Positions 35,563 to 42,822 of a stretch of 64,000 bases of DNA are shown here, piece by piece. The position numbers were made by a program, and so were the translations under genes. Numbering within the stretch: the stretch's first letter is position 1; every line of letters begins with the position of its first letter. The stretch spans positions 22,869 through 86,868 of IMG/VR virus record IMGVR_UViG_3300044960_000172; one strand, given 5' to 3'. Under the pieces are notes generated by a model. It was not told the DNA's origin. It saw nothing but the letters and a program-made list of their open reading frames with translations, and searched no databases. This DNA comes from a virus.

Positions 35563-36156
35563 TTAGAGGTTCTCGTTCTCGCCTCTAGAAGTACCAGCCT
35601 TATTAGTTAAAGCATCTCTAATATCTTCTAGTACCCTTAACATTGAATCTGCAGAATTAGCGAAACCTTTTTCTACAGCATCAATCACTAAGGTTTTGAA
35701 CTCTTCGGGTTTCATTTCCATTAGAGTACTGGTAGAAGTACCGGTACCTTGCTCCTCACCGACTTCAGAGCCAGGAGCGCCAGAATTATCAGTGGACTCA
35801 GGAGCACCGCCGGGCGGAGAAGCTAATAACTGCATCAATTCCGGAGGAAGCCCACCGCCCATCGGAGGAGGAGCGCCTCCACCAGGAGGAGCCCCGCCAC
35901 CCATCATTGATGGATCCATAGGCATACCTCCAGGCGGAGGAGCCATACCCATCATGGCAGGATCCATTGGAGTAGCACCACCACCGGGAGGAGCTGCCAT
36001 ACCCATCATGGCAGGATCCATAGGCATACCTCCAGGAGGAGCACCAGGAGGAGCACCGCCACCAGGAGGAACAAAGGCGTTCTTTTCGGAAGCTAATTTA
36101 GCTAAAGCCTTCATGAAAGCATTAGGATCTAATTGAAATAAATGAGAACCTTTCAT
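35563..36156 (-). CDS. Pro/Gly/Met-rich repeat protein between the two RNA polymerase genes
   Basis: 197 residues. Starts with K-x-A motifs (LAKLA, SEKNA, about residues 18-28), then about 90 residues of low-complexity repeats of the form PPGGMPMDPAMMGMA, then a charged helical C-terminal domain (TLMEMKPEEFKTLVIDAVEKG). AGGAG precedes its ATG, so it is an independent gene and not a spliced insert of beta'. The C-terminus of the portal has a similar Pro/Gly/Gln/Met-rich tail. Function unknown; a virion or polymerase-associated linker is possible. Confidence 0.7.
   Translation of the reverse strand: MKGSHLFQLDPNAFMKALAKLASEKNAFVPPGGGAPPGAPPGGMPMDPAMMGMAAPPGGGATPMDPAMMGMAPPPGGMPMDPSMMGGGAPPGGGAPPPMGGGLPPELMQLLASPPGGAPESTDNSGAPGSEVGEEQGTGTSTSTLMEMKPEEFKTLVIDAVEKGFANSADSMLRVLEDIRDALTNKAGTSRGENENL
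35895..36036 (-). repeat. Tandem repeats encoding PPGG-M-D-P-A-M-M units
   Basis: At least three related copies of a unit containing CCCATCATGGCAGGATCCAT and GGCGGAGGAGC-type segments encode Met/Pro/Gly-rich repeats. Copies are imperfect. Repeat number could vary between related phages. Confidence 0.75.
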
Positions 36157-36179
36157 TCAAACTCTCCTAATAAAAAAGA

Positions 36180-39100
36180 CTAACCAATTTCTACTGGCGT
36201 ATTTATTGTAATTTCACCTCTATTATATGCTTTAAGTAGGTCGCCAATAGATTTAAACCTTACAGGTTTTTTAGTTTTATCTTCGTAAGCTGTTGCCAGC
36301 CATAAACCTAAAGCATACTCTCTAATCGGAGGATATAACAGTCCAAAATTAGCAGAAGAGAATAAATTCTTTGATGGTAGCATTTTCATCTTAGCTTCTT
36401 TTTGAGCTTCATCAAGTATGGGAAGATGTACTTGAACAGCATCACCATCAAAGTCTGCTCCAAAAGCTGACGTTATTTGAGGATTGAATTCTACTACTTT
36501 ATTCTTTGTAAGAACTGGCTTAAATGCCATTACACCATATCTATGCAGTACTGGCGCTCTATTTACTATAACTACCCTGTTATTTATCTCTTCTAGTAAC
36601 GCATCTACTGCATATTTAGATTTATCATTATATGCTTTTATTGCATCTACTAGAGAAAGTCCGCGTTTAGTCAGATTTCTTATTATTACTGGCCTGAATA
36701 AAGTCCAGGCCATTTCTATGGGAATACCTACATGATCTATATCCAAGGCAGGATTTGGAATGATTACAGCTCTACCTACCAAGTCAGTAGTTATACCAAT
36801 AAGCTTACGCATTACATAGCTTGTTTTAGACCTGGTACCTACTATCTGCTGTAATAAACCCCTTAACCCCTGCTGCTTATGTTTAACTTGAATAGGATCA
36901 CCTATTCCTGCTACAGCCTTCATGCCGTTGTAGACAGCAAGTCTAGCTTCTGATGGATTTTCCATGAATTTCTTCTGAGAATTTAATATTTCATTAGCTT
37001 CATACAAATCTTGATACAAAGCATTAACATCAGCTACCGTTATTACTTTATTAGTTAAGGAGACTGGACGAAAGATTGGTGGAATAATAGGCATTCTCGT
37101 CCAGAACCATTCTTCTGGCTTTTGATTAGTTTGCTTTATAGCCCGTAGATATCTAATCTTCTTTATCAAAGCACTTTTTTTGCTAGCAGGAGCTACTTTG
37201 TAATTGCGAATAGCTGTATCTAGTTCTTTATCAACATTAAATTCTGATAAGACTTCCTTAAGGGCTTCTGGCCCTAATTTATTTGAACCTTCAAGAGTTT
37301 TCTTTCCTATTAGAATGTCAATGTAATCTTTCTCTGTTAAATCCAATAATGTACGAATTACATCTTCCATTACTGGATTTGGAAATGGTTCAGATAATTC
37401 AAAATAGCTCCAATGCCTACCATCTAGACCTCCAGTAATAGTCGGATCAAATAAACCGCCTGTTATTGGCTTAACATCATCACGTAATACTTTAACAGTA
37501 TTTGGATTTCTAATTACCCTATCTGCAGTCAGGTTAGCGATATCAGAGTTTGTAAGGGCGAAAAGATTCAAAGTGTCGTTGTTACTTTCTATATTTATAC
37601 CTGCAGCTTTTAATAGGTTTACAAATTTATCATAAACCAATGTTGATGTATTGACTGTGGGAGTAGCACCACGCATGAAATCTAGCCAAAATCTGTCATT
37701 TCTTTGTCCTCTAACAAACTTGGCATCTCTAATAACATTGAAAGCATTGTGACCTAAGATACCCATCAATTCCAAGAAACCTATATATTTTGCCCCTGTC
37801 TTACCTCCTCTAGCAGGCATGTCTTCTGCTGTATATTCAGCAGTCTCTCTTTCTTGCAACTTAGATTCTGCCATGTGATGCAATTTCATCACATATTTAT
37901 ATCCAGTTAAAACATTAGGAATATATGTGCCAAATTTTGGGTCATAAACAGTATCTGTGGGGGAAACCCTATTGGCCTTCAACATATTATCAGCAAAAAC
38001 GTAATAGTCGCTCATGAAGGCTGGAACAAATACAGGTTTCTTATTTTTAGCGGCAATTTTACCTAGAACAGCCTCATAGATTTGCCCCATATTACCTCTA
38101 GTAGCTAGTCCTAGAGGATTAACTAGTAAATCAAAGGGTCTGCCTAGACTATCTCTAGGCATTTCACTATCAGGAATGATCCTAGCGATTACACCCTTGT
38201 CACCAAATCTACCGGTTAACTTGTCTCCTTCAATTGCTAAAGAATTAGACTTAATGTTGATATAAAGATTGTCTCTTCCTTTATGAGTATCTATTACTAC
38301 ACCAGGATTTTCATGATCCCAAATAATAGATGCATCAGAAAGTATCTTCTTTTTTGCTCCTATTCTACCCGGATCTGCAGATTTTACAGCTAAAATTAAT
38401 GGTTGTCCTTTAATAGCTTTTCTACCTGGTTTTAAGAATCCATTTTCATCATAGTTATTGTAAAATTCCTCTGAATACTTACCTGGAAACGCCGCTTTAT
38501 AAGCATCTTTTCCAGTGATTATGTTTGGAGCTATATCCAGAGTTTCTTGATACATATGTTCAGAGTTTAATCTTTTAGCAAAAGATTCAGATACCACGTA
38601 AGCATCTTCATAGTTGTAACCACGATAAGGTAAAAATGCTATGTAAGCATTTAATCCGAAAGCGGGATTGCCATTCTTATCGGAGAAATTAGAAGTCGCT
38701 AATAATTGGTTCTTGTATACTTCATCCCCTGTTTTAACTACTGGGGTGTTATGAATGAACGTCTTTCTATTGAAAGGGAAATTATTGTATAATTCGTATA
38801 CAGTTTTCTTATTAGATCTTTTGTCTCTGACAACTATTCTATTAGGACTTACAGATTCTACTATTCCATCTACATCACTTTTAACTACACCGTAATATTT
38901 ATATGCAGCTCTTTGGAAAGAGTTATCTTGATTAGGTAGCTTCCCCTGAACTAGAGGTTCTTCAGCATTAATTAATGGAAGGGCCTGCAAATGCATTTGC
39001 TGACCCATCATGATACGTTGGGGGAAGGTTGTTCCTTGTGCAGGTAGAAAATTAGTAATTGTATTGAAATATTGTTCCCCATAAGGTAGTTCGTAATCTA

Positions 39101-40583
39101 CTTCTTCTCTGTTGAAATATCTAATTCTGCCGTTCTTAGATCCCAATACATAATTATCTTTATTATCCATTTCACCAGGATAAACTACTACGGCATTAAT
39201 GAGATCTTCTGGAGAACGCCATACGAATTTACCGGACTTTACATCTTTAAATACTGTATAAAGTTTACCGTTCTCATCTCTCCTAGTAAGATATGCAAGT
39301 CTTAAATCTACGCCTACTCGCTTTAACTTACCTGTTACTGCTGGATCTATAAAACCCATGTGGGTCTGATGTACAGATCTAGCTTCCTCTGGTACGGCTT
39401 CTACTTGTTCAATACCACCGGCGCCTAACTTAGTAACTCTGTATAGTCTATCGAGGGTCTCAGTGGGATTAATTTCTTCCAAAATCTCGGCTAAGCCACT
39501 ACCGAGAAGTAAATCTGAGATGCCTGTCCAATAATAATTACTAGGGATAACGCTTAAATCGAAATTCTTTCTTACAGCTCTAGGAATGAACTTACGTAAT
39601 CCTTGATGTGCTCTGAATACATATTCTGGAATTAAATGTTCTACTCCTGCTATTTTCTGGAAGTGTAAAGCATCACGCTCATCAGCTTCTGCTTCTCCCT
39701 TCCATACTTTTAGCATTTTCTTAGTAGCTTCAAGCATTACGTCTGGAGTGACATGGGTAGCAGGAATACCAATAGTTAGCTGGGTAGCTGTTGGATCTAA
39801 CTTCATGCTCTCTAATAGTTTAGGAAGAGCTTGATTTATCTGTTCTGGAGATAATCTGTTCTTAAATAATTTAGCAATGTTAGCTTTAGCTCCGGCAGCG
39901 GCGTTAGAAGCATATAGTTTCTGACCCCAAGCACTTAGAATCTTTTCATCAGGGACGTTGAGTGCTTTTAGAACGGTAAATAGTGGAATATTTACATTAC
40001 CAAAGGACATGTAGAATATACCCTTTTCAGGGTCAAGGGTATAATGATGAGTCAATCCTTTGACAGTATTTACGAAAGTATCTGCATTACCATCACCACG
40101 GAGACGTATGAAGACGCCAGGCTTTAAACGTAGTTGATTGGCAATACTGTAAGCATTTCCATTGAAAATGAAGGATCCATGACTAGTAAGATAAGGTACT
40201 CTAGCTACTAACTGCTTTCTTCTAGCTATCTCTTTCCCAGTCTTGGCATCAATAAGAACATAATCGCCTACTAGTCTTCTAGTAAGAGAATTACCTTTAA
40301 TAATTGCATCTCTTTCGTCTTGAATAGAAAACTTATCAGGGTCAGCATATTTAAGATTCTCTAATTTAAGAACATAATTACCATAAGCGTGTGCTGGAGC
40401 AGAAGATAATGTTTTAAGTACATTATCAAAGATTTTATGTCTGATTGCTTGAATGTCATCTACTGCTATAGAATTCTTGGGAATGTCAGTAATAGTAGGT
40501 AACGTTGGAGATGTATCTACAGACTTAAAGGTATCAGGATTCAATTCTTCAAGTTCTTGAACAGGCCTAGCTAATGTCTGCAT
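36180..40583 (-). CDS. RNA polymerase beta subunit fused to beta' N-terminal part
   Basis: 1467 residues. The beta part (1 to about 1000) shows EEPLVQGKLPNQDNSFQRA and GDKLTGRFGDKGV (about 786-798) followed by MPRDSLGRPFDLLVNPLG, matching the bacterial beta active-site-proximal regions. Beta' begins near LFALTNSDIANLTAD (about 1005) and continues with KPITGGLFDP, IPPIFRPV (about 1163), VGRAVIIPNP, NRAPVLHRYG and FGADFDGD, whose three Asp (1377, 1379, 1381) bind the catalytic Mg. The beta' zinc-binding segment between GLFDP and the 'GHIEL' equivalent is missing. The polypeptide stops just after the active site; the rest of beta' is encoded 625 bases downstream. This fusion-plus-split differs from the phiKZ pattern, in which both large subunits are split. 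Confidence 0.95.
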   Translation of the reverse strand: MQTLARPVQELEELNPDTFKSVDTSPTLPTITDIPKNSIAVDDIQAIRHKIFDNVLKTLSSAPAHAYGNYVLKLENLKYADPDKFSIQDERDAIIKGNSLTRRLVGDYVLIDAKTGKEIARRKQLVARVPYLTSHGSFIFNGNAYSIANQLRLKPGVFIRLRGDGNADTFVNTVKGLTHHYTLDPEKGIFYMSFGNVNIPLFTVLKALNVPDEKILSAWGQKLYASNAAAGAKANIAKLFKNRLSPEQINQALPKLLESMKLDPTATQLTIGIPATHVTPDVMLEATKKMLKVWKGEAEADERDALHFQKIAGVEHLIPEYVFRAHQGLRKFIPRAVRKNFDLSVIPSNYYWTGISDLLLGSGLAEILEEINPTETLDRLYRVTKLGAGGIEQVEAVPEEARSVHQTHMGFIDPAVTGKLKRVGVDLRLAYLTRRDENGKLYTVFKDVKSGKFVWRSPEDLINAVVVYPGEMDNKDNYVLGSKNGRIRYFNREEVDYELPYGEQYFNTITNFLPAQGTTFPQRIMMGQQMHLQALPLINAEEPLVQGKLPNQDNSFQRAAYKYYGVVKSDVDGIVESVSPNRIVVRDKRSNKKTVYELYNNFPFNRKTFIHNTPVVKTGDEVYKNQLLATSNFSDKNGNPAFGLNAYIAFLPYRGYNYEDAYVVSESFAKRLNSEHMYQETLDIAPNIITGKDAYKAAFPGKYSEEFYNNYDENGFLKPGRKAIKGQPLILAVKSADPGRIGAKKKILSDASIIWDHENPGVVIDTHKGRDNLYINIKSNSLAIEGDKLTGRFGDKGVIARIIPDSEMPRDSLGRPFDLLVNPLGLATRGNMGQIYEAVLGKIAAKNKKPVFVPAFMSDYYVFADNMLKANRVSPTDTVYDPKFGTYIPNVLTGYKYVMKLHHMAESKLQERETAEYTAEDMPARGGKTGAKYIGFLELMGILGHNAFNVIRDAKFVRGQRNDRFWLDFMRGATPTVNTSTLVYDKFVNLLKAAGINIESNNDTLNLFALTNSDIANLTADRVIRNPNTVKVLRDDVKPITGGLFDPTITGGLDGRHWSYFELSEPFPNPVMEDVIRTLLDLTEKDYIDILIGKKTLEGSNKLGPEALKEVLSEFNVDKELDTAIRNYKVAPASKKSALIKKIRYLRAIKQTNQKPEEWFWTRMPIIPPIFRPVSLTNKVITVADVNALYQDLYEANEILNSQKKFMENPSEARLAVYNGMKAVAGIGDPIQVKHKQQGLRGLLQQIVGTRSKTSYVMRKLIGITTDLVGRAVIIPNPALDIDHVGIPIEMAWTLFRPVIIRNLTKRGLSLVDAIKAYNDKSKYAVDALLEEINNRVVIVNRAPVLHRYGVMAFKPVLTKNKVVEFNPQITSAFGADFDGDAVQVHLPILDEAQKEAKMKMLPSKNLFSSANFGLLYPPIREYALGLWLATAYEDKTKKPVRFKSIGDLLKAYNRGEITINTPVEIG

Positions 40584-40585
40584 AA

Positions 40586-41530
40586 TTAAATTTTCTGTTC
40601 ATTAAATAATTCTTCAAGGCTGACAGAAGATTTATGTTCTTTAGTAGCAGTTTCTTCTAGCTTATGCTCAGATTCGAGTTTATTCTCGGGAGTAAAATTC
40701 TTGACTATAGGAGTTCTTCTGGTATTTTTCTGTGGAGAAGATTCCATTGCTGCTAATCTATTCAATTTCTTCATCAAGCTAATAGAGAATTTGTTTAGAG
40801 CTTGCACATCACTTAGTCTAGTACCAGCAATCTGAGCATAGCTTTCAATCATATCTTCATCAGATTCCACTTCTTTAGTCTTAGCAGCATAAGTTTCTTG
40901 CGCTTTGCCTATAGTATTACCTAAGAGATACATTCTTAATAAAGCACCGTATCCTCCAGTCCAATCCATAATCTTAGAAGTTATAAAAGGAGATGCGATA
41001 ACACTTGCTATAGTAGCTAGCGGAAGTAATGCTGCTTGCCAAGTAGCTTTCTTAGATAACTTTTGACGTTCTTTAGCTAGAAGCCAAGTATTAGTTAATA
41101 CTTCATCTAATTCTTTTTCTACTTCCTTAGATTCTGCTTTAATATTCTCGTAATCTTTTTTATTCTTGAAATAACCGAATAAAGCGGCAGCTCCACCTAC
41201 TATAGTTATAGGTAAAATCATTTTAAGAACATAACTGTCTGCATTAGATAATAGACTCTCAAACAGACTGGGCTTTCTAAACGGCCAAAAATCAAATGAC
41301 CCTTTCTTGGATAAAGAATTAGTTTCTATATTAGTAAATTCATCAATAGTAGGAATATCGACTCCGTATAAGTCTTCAAGATATTCTGCATCAATATCGT
41401 AAGATACTTCTTTACTTATACTAGATTTTCTTTTACGCTTTTGATAGTCGTTAAGAACGTATGTAAAGAGTCCACCTGTAATTATTAGTGGAACCAAGTT
41501 TTTAGCTGTAAAACTAAGACCACCTAACAT
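40586..41530 (-). CDS. Multi-helix membrane-type head-region protein
   Basis: 314 residues. Hydrophobic segments at about 11-29 (NLVPLIITGGLFTYVL), 98-117 (MILPITIVGGAAALFGYF) and 163-188 (AALLPLATIASVIASPFI) are likely membrane helices, separated by Lys/Glu-rich coiled segments; a charged C-terminal tail follows. Has LSKKA near residue 158. It lies 2 bases before the RNA polymerase gene, suggesting coupled expression. Role unknown; a virion protein inserting in the host membrane during ejection would fit. Confidence 0.65.
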   Translation of the reverse strand: MLGGLSFTAKNLVPLIITGGLFTYVLNDYQKRKRKSSISKEVSYDIDAEYLEDLYGVDIPTIDEFTNIETNSLSKKGSFDFWPFRKPSLFESLLSNADSYVLKMILPITIVGGAAALFGYFKNKKDYENIKAESKEVEKELDEVLTNTWLLAKERQKLSKKATWQAALLPLATIASVIASPFITSKIMDWTGGYGALLRMYLLGNTIGKAQETYAAKTKEVESDEDMIESYAQIAGTRLSDVQALNKFSISLMKKLNRLAAMESSPQKNTRRTPIVKNFTPENKLESEHKLEETATKEHKSSVSLEELFNEQKI

Positions 41531-41926
41531 TTATTTATCCCTGTGCTCGTAGTAGGATTGAACCCATTCTACATATACTAACATAGTTTTATGTTCATTA
41601 TTCCACATTCTATTGATATACAGACATTTAAATAAACCATTACAAATTCTATCCATAACCCAATTATAATATTCTTTATCTTCTGGCTGACTCAAGTCAA
41701 AAGTTTGACATTTAAAATCATTGACTAATACGAGTCTATTTCGTTCTTCTTCTTTTAAGTCAACTACTGGACCTCTAAATGGTATTCCTTCTATACCAGG
41801 CCAAGATAATACACCACCATGTCTAGGATCCTGCTCACCTTTAAATTTGGTGTCAAAAGAAGGAGGTAATATATCCTTGCCCCCTAAAGTGGGGTCAAAA
41901 GGCATATTCAGGAAGTTTTCATCCAT
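41531..41926 (-). CDS. Small conserved-looking phage protein
   Basis: 131 residues. Pro/Gly-rich N-terminal half, then a compact Trp/Tyr-rich C-terminal part (YYNWVMDRICNGLFK, MLVYVEWVQSYYEH). No membrane segment or catalytic motif. Abuts the membrane protein gene. Family not identified. Confidence 0.65.
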   Translation of the reverse strand: MDENFLNMPFDPTLGGKDILPPSFDTKFKGEQDPRHGGVLSWPGIEGIPFRGPVVDLKEEERNRLVLVNDFKCQTFDLSQPEDKEYYNWVMDRICNGLFKCLYINRMWNNEHKTMLVYVEWVQSYYEHRDK

Positions 41927-41928
41927 GA

Positions 41929-42309
41929 TTACAAGTATTTGTTCTGTTTAATATAGAAACTAGCAGATTTAGTCTGTTGCTCTTCTTCGTCAGAGGTCTT
42001 ATTATTTCTTATCAACTCTAATGATTTATTTATCTCTTCTCTAAGTAGCTTTTTAGCTGTTTCTAGACTCGCCTTGTTTTGTGCAAGTGCTACTTCCTTG
42101 GCTATTATTTTGCTTCTCTTTACAGAAGGAAAACTTAAACCAAAAGTATTCCTGATATTAGCTAATGCATTACCGATTGCGGTACCAGATAAATTATGAA
42201 TTATGGGAAAGTAGCTCGCTACATAGCTAGCTGACGTTGGAATAGCAGTATATAGGAAGTTACTAATATGATCTATAACAGGGGTGGGCGTATTCGTAGG
42301 ATTAGGCAT
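41929..42309 (-). CDS. Small helical protein of the head region
   Basis: 126 residues. A moderately hydrophobic N-terminal half and a charged helical C-terminal half (KEVALAQNKASLETAKKLLREEI), ending QTKSASFYIKQ. Neighbours are 2-3 bases away on both sides. Not recognised. Confidence 0.6.
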   Translation of the reverse strand: MPNPTNTPTPVIDHISNFLYTAIPTSASYVASYFPIIHNLSGTAIGNALANIRNTFGLSFPSVKRSKIIAKEVALAQNKASLETAKKLLREEINKSLELIRNNKTSDEEEQQTKSASFYIKQNKYL

Positions 42310-42312
42310 GTA

Positions 42313-42822
42313 TTACTCCGTAATTACCGTATTGTAATCTATTCCATTTAGAAAAATATCATCTACGTTAGCAGAATTCGATGCTCTTAATTCGTATATT
42401 TTTCTCATGAAAGCTTTGCCAGAAGGTCCTAGCAAATTACTTTCAAACAAAGGTCTAGGACTAGCAGAAGGAAAGATTCTACTAGGACCGTAATTAGCCA
42501 TAGAAAGTTTAACTGGTCTACTATCTTCTAGTTTCTGCTGTAAAATCTTGGGATTGGAAATATCCCCTTTCTTATTAGCTTCTTTAACACATTCCATAGC
42601 GTCTTCTAACATCTTCTTAGCTTCTCGCCGATCAATAGCTGAATGAATACCGTAGGCTGCTATCACATTTTTGATAAAATCACTGATAAATACATATTTA
42701 GTAGCATTCTCTACGCTTTCCCTAGAACTACCAGCTTTAGATGTATCTAGGATAGCAATAACACCATCAGCAGCCCAAAATTCATAATTTCTAAATTTGT
42801 AGCGCTTTCCCGATTTCGTCAT
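42313..42822 (-). CDS. Hypothetical head-region protein
   Basis: 169 residues, basic N-terminus (MTKSGKRYKFRNYEF), mixed alpha/beta, no membrane segment or enzyme motif. Its start overlaps the ligase gene end by 32 bases, implying translational coupling. Not recognised. Confidence 0.6.
   Translation of the reverse strand: MTKSGKRYKFRNYEFWAADGVIAILDTSKAGSSRESVENATKYVFISDFIKNVIAAYGIHSAIDRREAKKMLEDAMECVKEANKKGDISNPKILQQKLEDSRPVKLSMANYGPSRIFPSASPRPLFESNLLGPSGKAFMRKIYELRASNSANVDDIFLNGIDYNTVITE

Noticed and set aside
35696-36136. Open plus-strand frame opposite the Pro/Gly/Met-rich gene
   Set aside because: It is the antisense reading of repetitive GGAGGA/CCTCC sequence; the minus-strand gene has AGGAG, conserved-type ends and fits the array.
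36157-36179. An intron or intein splitting beta'
   Set aside because: The gene between the two beta' parts has its own RBS and start, both beta' parts have own starts/stops, and no intein blocks or intron-like structure were seen.
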